From Pseudobacter sp051955275 (lineage in GTDB: Bacteria; Bacteroidota; Bacteroidia; Chitinophagales; Chitinophagaceae), in the NCBI RefSeq assembly GCF_051955275.1, contig NZ_JBQCGW010000181.1:8430-72429 (forward strand): a DNA stretch of 64,000 bases, given 5' to 3'. This document shows, piece by piece, positions 16,289 to 25,231 of the stretch (positions within the stretch are counted from its first letter, which is position 1; the number at the start of each line of letters is the position of its first letter). Position numbers and translations under genes: made by a program. The notes under the pieces were generated by a model that worked only from the letters and a program-made list of their open reading frames with translations, did no database searches and was not told the DNA's origin.

Positions 16289-17101
16289 ATGAAGCAATTA
16301 CTGATACTCTCATTACCCTTTGTACTCGCTGGCTGTTTCAACATGCCCAAAAAAGAAGAACTTGATAAAGTGAAAGAGGAATTGCAGAAACTGACCCAGA
16401 ACCGGGATTTCATCTATACCGATTCGCGGGACTCTTTTGCGGTGCAGCTGGTGTCTACGGAAAAACTGGAAGACCCCGAGGCGGATAATGTTGCAGTCAC
16501 CTTTTCCAAAGGCTTCAGTTCATATTCCGGCACCTTCCAGGATCACCTTAAAAGTGGAAGCTGGTTGTACAATTCAAAGATCAAGAATATCAATACCATC
16601 AACTGGTTCCCTTTTTCCATCGATCGCCTGGGTATCCTGACCAATCTTCCTGAGAATGGGAAATTCGATTCGCTGGACGTTAAGTCAGAACGCTATGGGC
16701 TTTATGTGAAGGAAGATTCCCTGCTTGTTCTGTTTCATGCAGACACACTCACGGCAATGGTCAAGCGCAGACCTTATGAAGACCTGATCACCGACCAGCT
16801 GCAGAACAAAGGTTATAAGCTGGCCAAATCAGAAAACAAGCTGCTGCAGGACAGTCAGAATGTGATCAGTGTAACTGCCCTCACCTTTCAGAAAGACAAA
16901 GAGGAACTGTATTGCAAAGTAGCGTATGCCGTGATGCAACAGGGTTACCTGGCATTTGCCACACAATTTTCTGAAAAGAATATGACCGAAGGGCTACAGT
17001 TGTTCGATGGTATTCTCACCAATATGTTCTTTAAGGAACACCGTTTCTACTACCCCTACAAGAAGAGGAATAAGACCGGTGCAGAAGAAGCAGCAAAATA
17101 A
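16289..17101 (+). CDS. hypothetical lipoprotein, 270 aa
   Basis: A lipoprotein by its N-terminus MKQLLILSLPFVLAGCFNMP (lipobox LAGC, lipidated Cys16). Immediately after it is a short charged helix (KKEELDKVKEELQKLTQNRD) that may form a coiled coil. The remainder is a mixed alpha/beta domain without motifs that I know, with YDSFAVQLVSTEKLEDPEAD-like and ALTFQKDKEELYCKVAYAV-like strands. Function unknown. It lies between two terminators, so it is likely a monocistronic unit. It probably resides in the outer or inner membrane facing the periplasm. Confidence 0.75.
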   Translation: MKQLLILSLPFVLAGCFNMPKKEELDKVKEELQKLTQNRDFIYTDSRDSFAVQLVSTEKLEDPEADNVAVTFSKGFSSYSGTFQDHLKSGSWLYNSKIKNINTINWFPFSIDRLGILTNLPENGKFDSLDVKSERYGLYVKEDSLLVLFHADTLTAMVKRRPYEDLITDQLQNKGYKLAKSENKLLQDSQNVISVTALTFQKDKEELYCKVAYAVMQQGYLAFATQFSEKNMTEGLQLFDGILTNMFFKEHRFYYPYKKRNKTGAEEAAK

Positions 17102-17123
17102 AACTTCCCTGATTATACGCAGC

Positions 17124-17150
17124 GCCTGATCATACGATCAGGCTTTTTTT
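17124..17150 (+). terminator. intrinsic terminator after the 270-aa lipoprotein gene
   Basis: Perfect 8-bp stem GCCTGATC / GATCAGGC with loop ATAC, followed by seven T residues. Confidence 0.9.
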
Positions 17151-17277
17151 ATGCCCTCCCGATTTTACAATTGCAGTAATTTTCAATACAACAGGCAAAT
17201 CCTTCACTCCGGCCTGGTTTAACAATTCGGGCGCTTCAGCCGCTATAATTTGGCATCCTTAAACAATTAACAAGTCA

Positions 17278-18822
17278 ATGAAGAGAATTTTCATTACGCT
17301 GCTCGCAGGAGCTGCTCTTACCTCTGCCTCGTGCAAAAAGGATGACAAAAAGATTGAACAGGGGGAACCCGAAAAGAAAACACTCACCATGCTGGGTGTG
17401 CAGGATTTTTCTGCTACGTTACCCATCACCGTTACCGGAAACTGGACGGTAGAAATCCCTGCCGGTGTGGACTGGCTGGATGTAGACAAGAGAAGCGGAT
17501 CAGGTGATGCCACGCTTACACTCAAAACCATTAAAGCCAATACCGGCGCAAAAAAACAAACGACCATCAAAATCATTTCAGCCGGTAAGATCATTGAAGT
17601 ACTGATCAGCCTCGATGCATTCTACTCCAATCCTGTTACTACCATGATGGGCGGGAACAAATACGATGACGCCGGTAAAGTGATTGCCACTTCAGACGGC
17701 GGCTACCTGTTTGTTGGATCTACCAGCAGCAATACCGGCTTCTTCAATGAAAATCCCGGCCCCGGCGCAAAAGCAATTGCCATCAAATACAACGCGGAAG
17801 GAACCATACAATGGAAGAAATATTATGGCGGTAACCGCAACGACGAATTTGTTGCTGCTGCAGCCACCCCTGATGGCGGTTATGTACTGCTGGGAGAAAC
17901 CAGCAGCAACCAGGGGGATTTTTCCACTAACCACGGGAACACCGATCTCTGGGTTCAGAAGATCGACAAAGATGGAAATGCAGGATGGATGAAATTATTC
18001 GGAAGTCATGATAGCGAAGCTGCCGGAGATATCGCAGTAGCTCCTGATGGCAGCATCTATCTCTCCGGTTTATCCAGCGGCACTGATGGCGATATGCAAT
18101 CCAACCATGGCAGCGGAGATATCTTTATTGCACGCCTCCAGGCTGATGGCACAACCGTTTTTGCGGAATGTTACGGCGGCCAGGAATATGAATCCGGAAG
18201 AGGCAAGCTGATAGCATCAGCAACAGGGGTGGTATTCGCAGCTTTCACCAATTCTTCAGATGGAGACCTCCTCAATGCAGGTGGTGTTGGCAACCAGGAT
18301 GGCTGGTTGTGTAAGCTCAACTGGCTGGGCAGGGTTATTTGGTCTAAAAAATACGGCGGAGCGGAAACCGATTATTTCGTGGGCCTCACTGCCACACCAG
18401 ACGGAGGTTTTATTGTTACAGGCTCAACCGAAGGACCCGATTTTTACGGAGAGGCTGTAAGCGGCCAGGATGCATTTGCAATGAAAGTAAACGAGGAAGG
18501 GGTGAAGCAATGGTTTACGCTGGTGGATGATGAAGGCGCCACAGAATCATTCAACAATATTACCCTGTATAAGAATACCAGCTATATACTTACAGGCACT
18601 GTACTGGATGCCAGGGGACTCGATGGATGGCTTTGCCTGATAGATGGTACCGGCAAAAAACTCTGGACGAAGGCTTACGGCGGCGATAATGTGGATTATT
18701 TCAGCAGCATAACCTGCACCACAGATAATACCATCGTTGCAACAGGCGCCAGTATGAGCAGTAATGGGGATATTCCATCCAATGCAGGGGATTTTGATAT
18801 TTTCATACATAAGTTTAAATAA
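17278..18822 (+). CDS. secreted lipoprotein with BACON-like N-terminal domain and propeller-like repeats
   Basis: The 514-residue protein starts with a lipoprotein signal (LAGAALTSASCKKDD). Residues about 35-115 form a beta-sandwich-like region (FSATLPITVTGNWTVEIPAG, then VDWLDVDKRSGSGDATL) reminiscent of BACON domains, which often bind carbohydrate or spacer-display other domains. The rest consists of about six repeats of 55-60 residues built on YYGGNRNDEF ... ATPDGGYVLLGETSS ... WVQKIDKDGNAGW, a pattern of secreted beta-propeller-like repeats. No catalytic motif is visible. A surface display or binding role is inferred. It ends in a bidirectional terminator. Confidence 0.78.
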   Translation: MKRIFITLLAGAALTSASCKKDDKKIEQGEPEKKTLTMLGVQDFSATLPITVTGNWTVEIPAGVDWLDVDKRSGSGDATLTLKTIKANTGAKKQTTIKIISAGKIIEVLISLDAFYSNPVTTMMGGNKYDDAGKVIATSDGGYLFVGSTSSNTGFFNENPGPGAKAIAIKYNAEGTIQWKKYYGGNRNDEFVAAAATPDGGYVLLGETSSNQGDFSTNHGNTDLWVQKIDKDGNAGWMKLFGSHDSEAAGDIAVAPDGSIYLSGLSSGTDGDMQSNHGSGDIFIARLQADGTTVFAECYGGQEYESGRGKLIASATGVVFAAFTNSSDGDLLNAGGVGNQDGWLCKLNWLGRVIWSKKYGGAETDYFVGLTATPDGGFIVTGSTEGPDFYGEAVSGQDAFAMKVNEEGVKQWFTLVDDEGATESFNNITLYKNTSYILTGTVLDARGLDGWLCLIDGTGKKLWTKAYGGDNVDYFSSITCTTDNTIVATGASMSSNGDIPSNAGDFDIFIHKFK

Positions 18823-18843
18823 TATAACAATTAGCAATAACCG

Positions 18844-18874
18844 AAAATGGTGTCCCGGAAAGGACACCATTTTT
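18844..18874. terminator. bidirectional terminator between convergent genes
   Basis: Stem AAAATGGTGTCC / GGACACCATTTT (12 bp, perfect) with loop CGGAAA, followed by TTTTTC on the plus strand and TTTTC on the minus strand. It separates the propeller-like lipoprotein gene from the convergent DUF6249 gene. Confidence 0.88.
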
Positions 18875-18893
18875 CATTTATAAATTATTATTT

Positions 18894-19247
18894 TTAGTTG
18901 ATCCGCTTGTTATCCAGCGTCTCTTTCTTCTCTATCCTGTAACTAAGCACTAAGCCAAGTCCACCGAAAATACCGATCAGCGCAAAGTAGATGGCGGTGT
19001 AGGCCTCACTGTCTTCAGTACGTATGTTAAACATTCCTGAGAATTGGATCACAAAAGCAAAGAAGAGGCCGATACCCGCGCCGATCATCAGCAATCCCCA
19101 TTTCAGGTTCTTATAAGGGGCAGGGCGGTATTCCTTGGGGTTCATGCCTTTTTCTATCAGGGCAAGGTTCTCCCTCTTTTGCAGATACACTACGCCGAAT
19201 ATGCAGGCGAACATACAGATGAACAATACTATTGGTACTAAATCCAT
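18894..19247 (-). CDS. DUF6249-like membrane protein
   Basis: A 117-residue protein with three hydrophobic helices: residues 3-22 (LVPIVLFICMFACIFGVVYL), about 51-70 and about 84-102 (AIYFALIGIFGGLGLVLSY). After the first helix comes QKRENLALIEKGMNPKEYRP, typical of the DUF6249 family, which in Bacteroidota is frequently found next to ECF sigma factor genes. Here it is divergent from such a gene (19495). The function is unknown; a role with the sigma factor is inferred only from this recurring neighbourhood. Confidence 0.8.
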   Translation of the reverse strand: MDLVPIVLFICMFACIFGVVYLQKRENLALIEKGMNPKEYRPAPYKNLKWGLLMIGAGIGLFFAFVIQFSGMFNIRTEDSEAYTAIYFALIGIFGGLGLVLSYRIEKKETLDNKRIN

Positions 19248-19456
19248 AAAAAAGTCTTTATAAGTGAATGGTTGATTGTTTCCTGTCTGATCAGACGCCG
19301 CGTTTTCTTCCCGGGTTACAGCTGTTGAAGAGTTTTTTTTCGCGGCGCCCTTACAACAACTATGACTACGGCCGGCAGGGACAGGTTACAGTTTTTGCCC
19401 GGAAATTTCCAGGCGGCTCCATCTTCCATCTCTTTTCAATTATTTGTAACTTACCT

Positions 19457-19482
19457 GTAACATGAGAATCACTTCTGTAGTC
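19457..19482 (+). promoter_or_regulatory. putative ECF-type promoter upstream of the first sigma factor gene
   Basis: GTAACATG and GTCT are separated so that their starts are 22 bases apart. Exactly the same arrangement (GCAACATG ... GTCT, 22 bases) occurs at 54740-54765 before the second ECF sigma gene. The AAC/GTC pattern resembles ECF sigma promoters and suggests autoregulation or shared control. Confidence 0.5.
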
Positions 19483-19494
19483 TAATAACCTGCG

Positions 19495-20079
19495 ATGAAT
19501 ATTGCACAGCTTGATACTGAAATCATTAGCAGGATCCTACGGGGAGAAAAAGCCTTATATGCCGACCTGGTGAAGAAGTACCAGAACTTCGTTTTCACCA
19601 TTGCAGGCAGGTATACCTCCAGCCGCGAGGACGCGGAAGAGATTGCCCAGGATGTATTTGTGAAGGCTTATAAGAACCTTGCCGACTTCCGCGGAGACTC
19701 CAAATTCAGCACCTGGCTGTACACTATTACCAGTACTACCTGCATTTCTTTCCTCCGGAAGAAAAAACTGGTAGTACATTCGCTCGACCAGGAACATGTT
19801 TTTGAACTGGCAGATGCCCATGACTCCGGTTTCAGGGCCAACCAGGTAGAACAGAAATCCAGGTTGCAGATGGTGAACCAGGCCATCCGGATGCTCAGTC
19901 CCGATGACTCGAAGATCATCACCCTGTTTTATAAAGGAGAGCAATCGTTGGAGGAAATAGGACAGATCATGGGTCTGGACCCCAATACGGTGAAAGTGAA
20001 ACTTCACCGGGCACGGCAAAGACTGAAGACCAAAATGGAAGAATATTTCCTGGAAGAAGTAAAGAACATCGCAGACTGA
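19495..20079 (+). CDS. RNA polymerase ECF sigma factor (first)
   Basis: The 194-residue protein has sigma region 2 (KYQNFVFTIAGRYTSSREDA, EEIAQDVFVKAYKNLADF, FSTWLYTITSTTCISFLRKK) and region 4 (LSPDDSKIITLFYKGEQSLE, EIGQIMGLDPNTVKVKLHRARQRL), with the usual linker. It directs RNA polymerase to a specific set of promoters, presumably including the motif at 19457. A candidate anti-sigma protein with two membrane helices follows 31 bases later. The signal sensed is unknown. Confidence 0.94.
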   Translation: MNIAQLDTEIISRILRGEKALYADLVKKYQNFVFTIAGRYTSSREDAEEIAQDVFVKAYKNLADFRGDSKFSTWLYTITSTTCISFLRKKKLVVHSLDQEHVFELADAHDSGFRANQVEQKSRLQMVNQAIRMLSPDDSKIITLFYKGEQSLEEIGQIMGLDPNTVKVKLHRARQRLKTKMEEYFLEEVKNIAD

Positions 20080-20110
20080 TAACAATATTGATCAAATTCA
20101 AAAGGCAGCT

Positions 20111-20629
20111 ATGAACAAGCCTGAAAACATGGAAGAGCGACTGTGGGATTATATCGATGGGCTCAGCAGCGAGCAGGAACGCTCCTTTATTGCAAAGCTG
20201 ATCGAAGAAAACCTCGAATGGAGAAGAAAATACCATGAACTCATGGATGTACATCTGTTGATGCAACAGAACATTGAGCTTGATGAGCCATCCATGCGCT
20301 TCACACAAAATGTGATGGATGCCGTTGCCGGGGAACAGATAACACCCGCCGCCAAAACCTATATAAAAAAATCCGTGATCCGCGGAATAGCAGCCTTCTT
20401 TTTAGTAAGCCTGGCCGCATTGCTGGTTTATACTTTTGCGAATGTGGACTGGAACGCATTCAGCAAATCCGCCCCTATCGTGCAATTGCCGGAGGTGAAT
20501 ATCGGGAAGTACATGAACAGCACCCTTTTCAACAGCATCGCCATCATTACAACAGTGCTTGCCCTTGCCCTTGTTGATATGACCATCAGGAAAAAACAAA
20601 AAAGGAACAGGGAAATGACTGATCATTAA
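20111..20629 (+). CDS. putative anti-sigma factor, two-helix membrane protein
   Basis: A 172-residue protein next to and probably co-transcribed with the sigma factor. The N-terminal 85 residues are helical and cytoplasmic-looking (MEERLWDYIDGLSSEQERSF, LIEENLEWRRKYHELMDVH), resembling the sigma-binding part of Bacteroidota anti-sigma proteins, though no zinc motif (HxxxCxxC) is present. Two hydrophobic helices follow (about residues 92-112 and 140-157) flanking a short periplasmic stretch. Role as anti-sigma factor is inferred from position and topology. Confidence 0.72.
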   Translation: MNKPENMEERLWDYIDGLSSEQERSFIAKLIEENLEWRRKYHELMDVHLLMQQNIELDEPSMRFTQNVMDAVAGEQITPAAKTYIKKSVIRGIAAFFLVSLAALLVYTFANVDWNAFSKSAPIVQLPEVNIGKYMNSTLFNSIAIITTVLALALVDMTIRKKQKRNREMTDH

Positions 20630-20662
20630 CCTGCTCCTCCGATCTGTAAAAATGTATATCGC

Positions 20663-22948
20663 TTAGTCGTTGAACTTCTTTTTCAGCTCAGCCAGTTTGG
20701 CCTGAAAAGGATTCAGCGGCTCTGCTTTTTTAGGCTGGCTCTTCTGCATACCACCACCTCCACTATTATTCGGCCTTCTATCTCCACCACCAGAAGACTT
20801 GCTGCCACTGCCTTTACTGCTGTCCTTCATCGACAGGCTGATACGCTTGCGGGCAACATCCACTTCGGTTACCGTCACCGTTACTTTCTGGTTCAGTTTT
20901 ACCGCTTCATTAGGATCGCTGATATAAGTATTGCTCAGCTGGGAAATATGCACCAGACCATCTTGCTTAACACCAATATCAACGAATGCGCCGAAATTGG
21001 TGATGTTCGTAACGATACCAGGCACTACCATACCAGGCTTTACATCTTCAATAGACTTGATGGTATCTTCAAAACGGAACTCTTCTATCTGAGCACGGGG
21101 ATCACGGCCAGGTTTCTCCAGTTCTTTCAGGATATCCTCGATGGTGAACTCACCGATCTTTTCAGAAATGTATTTTTTCCGGTCGATCTTCTTGCGGAGC
21201 TCTGTCTGCTGGATCAGGTCTGCAGGTGTAGCACCGAGATCCTTCGACATCTGCTCAACCACAAAGTAGCTTTCCGGGTGAACGGAAGAATTATCCAGGA
21301 TATTCTCTGCACCGGGTATGCGCAGGAAGCCCGCACACTGCTCGAATGTTTTTGGCCCCATCAGGGAAACCTTCTTCAGTTCCTCGCGGCTTTTGAAAGC
21401 GCCGTTCTTTGCACGGTATTCAACGATATTCTTCGCCAGTGTTCCGCTGAGGCCGGACACATACACCAGCAAATGCTTGGAAGCAGTGTTAACATCAACG
21501 CCCACATAGTTCACAGCACTCTCCACTACCCTGTCCAGTGCATCTTTCAGTTTGGTCTGGTTTACATCATGCTGGTACTGTCCAACACCGATTGATTTCG
21601 GATCGATCTTCACCAGTTCGCTGAGCGGATCGAGCAGCCTTCTGCCGATGCTCACTGCACCACGTACAGTCACATCCTGGTCAGGGAATTCTTCACGCGC
21701 CACTTCCGATGCGGAATAGATGGAAGCGCCACTCTCATTCACCTGGAACACGCTCACAGGCTTGCCGAAATCGATACTGCGCACCAGTTGTTCGGTCTCA
21801 CGACCAGCTGTTCCATTACCGATGCCGATAGCTTCGATCTCATATTTATCAACCAGGAATTTCAGTTCTGCTACTGCCTTGTTCCAGTCGTTCTGCGGAG
21901 GATGCGGATAAATGGCCGTGTTGTACACCAGGTTGCCCTGCGCATCCAGACAAACCAGTTTGCAACCGGTACGGAAGCCAGGATCCAGCGCCAGTACGCG
22001 TTTGCTGCCAAGCGGCGAAGCCAGCAGCAACTGACGCAGATTTTCCGTGAATACATTTATAGCTTCTTCATCAGCCTTGTTTTTGCTGATGAGCCTGAAT
22101 TCATTTTCGATAGAAGGTTTCAGCAAACGGTCGAAAGAATCTTCCACAGCCTTCTTCACTTCGCCAGCCAGGGGGCTGCTGCCTTTCACGAAGATCCTGT
22201 TGAGCTCATCCACAGCTGTCTGCTGCTCAATATTGATATCCATTACCAGGAAACCCTCTTTCTCTGCACGGCGTATAGCCAGCACACGGTGGGAAGGGCT
22301 GTCTGACAATGGTTCACTGAACTCGAAATAATCGCGGTACTTCTGTGCCTCTTCTTCCTCTTTTTTGCTGGTAAGCACTTTGGAAGAGAAAGTAGCCGTT
22401 TCAGTAAAGAGCTGACGAACTTTATTACGTGCCTGTTCATTTTCAGAGACCCATTCCGCAATGATATCGCGTGCGCCCTGCAATGCTTCTTTGGAATCCT
22501 TCACCTGCTCATTTAGGTATTTCTCAGCTTCAGCAGAGAGGTCTTCATTGCCCTGCTCAAATACCAGTTTGGCAAGTGGCTCCAGGCCTTTCTCGATGGC
22601 CTGAGTGGCGCGGGTTTTGCGCTTCGGTTTATAAGGAAGATAGAGGTCCTCAAGTATGGTGGCATCATAACAATCGTCGATGCGCTGTTTCAGTTCCGGC
22701 GTCAGCTTACCCAGACCATCGATGGTTTTGATCACAGTTTCCTTGCGCTTTTCGAGCTCGTTGAAATAAGTGATCTGCTCCACGATATTCCCGATGGCCA
22801 CCTCATCCAGGTTATTGGTTGCCTCTTTCCGGTAACGGGCCATGAACGGGATGGTGGCGCCCTCCGCGTTGAGGTCGTGCACATTGTTGATCTGCTTAAG
22901 GGTAAGATTCAGTTTCTCCGCGATCTTTTGACTGTACTTAGGTTCCAT
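20663..22948 (-). CDS. tex: Tex family RNA-binding transcription accessory protein
   Basis: The 761-residue protein has the Tex layout: N-terminal helical domain (TIPFMARYRKEATNNLDE), a YqgF/RuvC-like domain (VLALDPGFRTGCKLVCLDAQG), helix-hairpin-helix segments (FKSREELKKVSLMGPKTFEQ, CAGFLRIPGA) and a C-terminal S1 RNA-binding domain at about 645-715 (GMVVPGIVTNITNFGAFVD, DGLVHISQLSN). A Gly/Ser-rich linker and basic tail close it. Tex binds RNA and RNA polymerase and influences transcription of stress and virulence genes in other bacteria. Its promoter element is at 23007. It is convergent with the anti-sigma gene. Confidence 0.96.
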   Translation of the reverse strand: MEPKYSQKIAEKLNLTLKQINNVHDLNAEGATIPFMARYRKEATNNLDEVAIGNIVEQITYFNELEKRKETVIKTIDGLGKLTPELKQRIDDCYDATILEDLYLPYKPKRKTRATQAIEKGLEPLAKLVFEQGNEDLSAEAEKYLNEQVKDSKEALQGARDIIAEWVSENEQARNKVRQLFTETATFSSKVLTSKKEEEEAQKYRDYFEFSEPLSDSPSHRVLAIRRAEKEGFLVMDINIEQQTAVDELNRIFVKGSSPLAGEVKKAVEDSFDRLLKPSIENEFRLISKNKADEEAINVFTENLRQLLLASPLGSKRVLALDPGFRTGCKLVCLDAQGNLVYNTAIYPHPPQNDWNKAVAELKFLVDKYEIEAIGIGNGTAGRETEQLVRSIDFGKPVSVFQVNESGASIYSASEVAREEFPDQDVTVRGAVSIGRRLLDPLSELVKIDPKSIGVGQYQHDVNQTKLKDALDRVVESAVNYVGVDVNTASKHLLVYVSGLSGTLAKNIVEYRAKNGAFKSREELKKVSLMGPKTFEQCAGFLRIPGAENILDNSSVHPESYFVVEQMSKDLGATPADLIQQTELRKKIDRKKYISEKIGEFTIEDILKELEKPGRDPRAQIEEFRFEDTIKSIEDVKPGMVVPGIVTNITNFGAFVDIGVKQDGLVHISQLSNTYISDPNEAVKLNQKVTVTVTEVDVARKRISLSMKDSSKGSGSKSSGGGDRRPNNSGGGGMQKSQPKKAEPLNPFQAKLAELKKKFND

Positions 22949-23006
22949 GGTATATGTTGATTTACCGAACGGCCGGGATGGGACCGGGGCCCTTAATTCG
23001 GGGGAG

Positions 23007-23014
23007 CAAATGTA
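23007..23014 (-). promoter_or_regulatory. -7 promoter element (TACATTTG) of tex
   Basis: Minus-strand TACATTTG matches TAnnTTTG and lies 58 bases before the tex ATG, leaving room for a short leader. No clear -33 element was found. Confidence 0.45.
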
Positions 23015-23047
23015 AGGTTTGGCTTCTAAGAAAAAAGTTTGTTTTAT

Positions 23048-23701
23048 TTAGTTCCCGACCATTTCCGCCAATAAGTTATTCACCTTCTTCGGCTCCGTCA
23101 TTACCAGCAGGTGACCAGCCTTCTGGATCACGTGCGTGGGCGTGGTCAGCCGCTGCGGCAGCACTTCGTCACGGGTGCCGTGGATATGCATCAGCGGCGC
23201 AGGAAGCACTTCATTTTTCCAGGTTAGGATGGCATTCATGGCCCAACGGATGAAACGTGTATCGCTATCCTGGATGATCTGAAGGAGCAGCTTCTTATCT
23301 TCCCCTGTTTCCCTGGTAAAGATCCGTTTGCTCCTCGCCATCATTTTCACAAAACCGATGGGTATCACTTTATGCAGCCTGATGGCCGCAGCCGCCCTGA
23401 AATATTTAGGAAGATGCGCACTCAGCGGTATACTGCTGATCAGAACGGTCTGCACCGGCTTTGTTCGCTTAGCGATCTCTGTTGCCAGCATACCACCGAA
23501 ACTGAGTCCCACCAATGCAAAGGGCTCACTTGTATCTATCTTTTCGGACAACCGCAGTGCATATTCGAGAAGGCTCTCATCCTGCTGCGGGTCGATCCAG
23601 TTAAGATGCACCATTTCAACTCCTTCGGGCAGCCTGATATGTTTGAACACCCGCTCATCTGCCGCCAGTCCGCTGATAAAATATACCCGTTTGCATTTCA
23701 T
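23048..23701 (-). CDS. alpha/beta hydrolase
   Basis: A 217-residue alpha/beta-hydrolase fold protein with the nucleophile elbow VGLSFGGMLATEIA (Ser in GLSFGG), an acid in HGTRDEVLPQ and the catalytic His in QKAGHLLVM near the C-terminus. No signal peptide, so it is probably cytoplasmic. The start MKCKRVYFISGLAADERVFK resembles carboxylesterase-like or proline iminopeptidase-like families of Bacteroidota whose substrates are unknown. It is divergent from the cystathionine beta-synthase gene. Enzymatic competence is likely; substrate cannot be named. Confidence 0.87.
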   Translation of the reverse strand: MKCKRVYFISGLAADERVFKHIRLPEGVEMVHLNWIDPQQDESLLEYALRLSEKIDTSEPFALVGLSFGGMLATEIAKRTKPVQTVLISSIPLSAHLPKYFRAAAAIRLHKVIPIGFVKMMARSKRIFTRETGEDKKLLLQIIQDSDTRFIRWAMNAILTWKNEVLPAPLMHIHGTRDEVLPQRLTTPTHVIQKAGHLLVMTEPKKVNNLLAEMVGN

Positions 23702-23757
23702 TCCCTAAAATTAATGAATCGTGCGCAACCGTTCCCCTGCCTCCCGGGGCAAAACCT

Positions 23758-23765
23758 TACCTTTG
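23758..23765 (+). promoter_or_regulatory. -7 promoter element (TACCTTTG) of the cystathionine beta-synthase gene
   Basis: TACCTTTG fits TAnnTTTG and lies 19 bases upstream of the ATG at 23785. The -33 position was not clear. No S-adenosylmethionine or other riboswitch fits in this short leader. Confidence 0.5.
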
Positions 23766-23784
23766 GCCGAGAATCTACATTATT

Positions 23785-25146
23785 ATGGATATCAAACAGA
23801 ATATTCTCGAAACGATTGGCAATACGCCATTGATCAAACTCAACAAGGTCACGAAGCACCTGCCTGCCACCATCCTGGCAAAAGTGGATTATTTCAATCC
23901 CGGCAACTCCATCAAGGACCGCATGGCCCTGAAGATGGTGGAAGTGGCAGAGAAAGAAGGCAAGCTGAAGCCCGGCGGCACCATCATTGAGTGCACCAGC
24001 GGCAATACCGGAATGGGACTGGCCCTGGCAGCCTGTGTGAAAGGATACAAATGTATTTTCACTACTACCGATAAGCAGTCTAAAGAAAAAATGGATATTC
24101 TCAAGGCCGTAGGCGCCGAAGTGATCGTTTGTCCAACCAACGTGGAACCCGATGATCCCCGCTCCTACTACTCCGTTGCCCGCAGGCTGGCCGCTGAGAT
24201 CCCCAACTCTTTCCACTGCAACCAGTACGATAACCCCGCCAACCGCCTGGCCCACTACGAAACCACCGGTCCCGAGATCTGGGAACAGACCGGCGGTAAG
24301 ATCACCCACCTCGTATGCACCGCAGGCACCGGCGGCACCGTTACCGGAACTGCCATGTACCTCAAGGAAAAGAATCCCAATATCAGGATCTGGGCTATCG
24401 ACGTATACGGTTCTCTCCTCACCAAATATTTCAAAACTGGTGAGATAGATATGAACGAAGTACACCCCTATATTTCCGAAGGTTTCGGGGAAGACTTCGT
24501 TCCCGAAAACTACGATATGAGCGTGATCGACCATTTTGAACAGGTAACCGATAAAGACGGCGCAGTAATGGCCCGCCGCCTCGCCAAAGAAGAAGGTCTC
24601 TTCTGCGGATACAGCGCCGGCAGCTGCCTGCAGGGACTCCTGCAACTCGGCAACTCGCTCACTAAAGACGACGTGGTTGTCTGCATCTTCCACGATCACG
24701 GCAGCCGCTACGTTGCCAAGATCTATAACGACCAGTGGATGATGGAACGCGGATTCCTGGATGTGAAAACATTCCGCGATATCGTCAACGGCCGCAGCGC
24801 CAAACAGAAACTGGTTACCATCCAGCCCACTGGTACAGTAGCTGACGCAGTAGACCTGATGAAGAAATTCGATATCGAACATATCCCCGTAATGAATGGC
24901 AATGGTATCATTGGCGCCATCAGCGAAAGCGGATTGTTCAATAAGGTTTTCAGCAATCCTGATATTAAAACCGCCAGCATAGAAAGCGTGATGGAACAAC
25001 CATTCCCGATAGTGGATTTCAATACTCCACTTGAAAAATTACGCAATCTCATCAACAAAGAAAACGGAGCGGTGCTGGGGAAGGATGATGCCGGTAATTA
25101 TCATATCGTGACCAAGTATGATGTGATACAGGCATTGGGAAGCTGA
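23785..25146 (+). CDS. cystathionine beta-synthase
   Basis: A 453-residue protein: PLP fold type II domain (about 1-325) with the Schiff-base lysine in NPGNSIKDRMA, substrate motif CTSGNTGMG and phosphate-binding TAGTGGTVTG, followed by two CBS domains (about 340-450; VTIQPTGTVADAVDLM and IVDFNTPLEKLRNLI). The motif AIDVYGSLL is the counterpart of GSIL in cystathionine beta-synthases. It condenses homocysteine with serine (or cysteine) in reverse transsulfuration. The CBS pair probably has a regulatory ligand. A cysteine synthase activity is the main alternative. A good terminator follows. Confidence 0.87.
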   Translation: MDIKQNILETIGNTPLIKLNKVTKHLPATILAKVDYFNPGNSIKDRMALKMVEVAEKEGKLKPGGTIIECTSGNTGMGLALAACVKGYKCIFTTTDKQSKEKMDILKAVGAEVIVCPTNVEPDDPRSYYSVARRLAAEIPNSFHCNQYDNPANRLAHYETTGPEIWEQTGGKITHLVCTAGTGGTVTGTAMYLKEKNPNIRIWAIDVYGSLLTKYFKTGEIDMNEVHPYISEGFGEDFVPENYDMSVIDHFEQVTDKDGAVMARRLAKEEGLFCGYSAGSCLQGLLQLGNSLTKDDVVVCIFHDHGSRYVAKIYNDQWMMERGFLDVKTFRDIVNGRSAKQKLVTIQPTGTVADAVDLMKKFDIEHIPVMNGNGIIGAISESGLFNKVFSNPDIKTASIESVMEQPFPIVDFNTPLEKLRNLINKENGAVLGKDDAGNYHIVTKYDVIQALGS

Positions 25147-25166
25147 GCTTTCATTATATTTTTTGA

Positions 25167-25201
25167 GCCTCTTGTTCTTTATTTGGGCAAGAGGCTTTTT
25201 G
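25167..25201 (+). terminator. intrinsic terminator after the cystathionine beta-synthase gene
   Basis: Stem GCCTCTTG / CAAGAGGC with a 13-base loop, followed by TTTTTGTTTTG. Confidence 0.82.
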
Positions 25202-25231
25202 TTTTGTGCCGGGTTGGGGGTGGTGTGAGTG

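Noticed and set aside
23698..24999. 433-codon open frame on the minus strand
   Set aside because: It lies wholly antisense to the clearly conserved cystathionine beta-synthase gene and has no recognisable domain; it is an artefact of codon bias.
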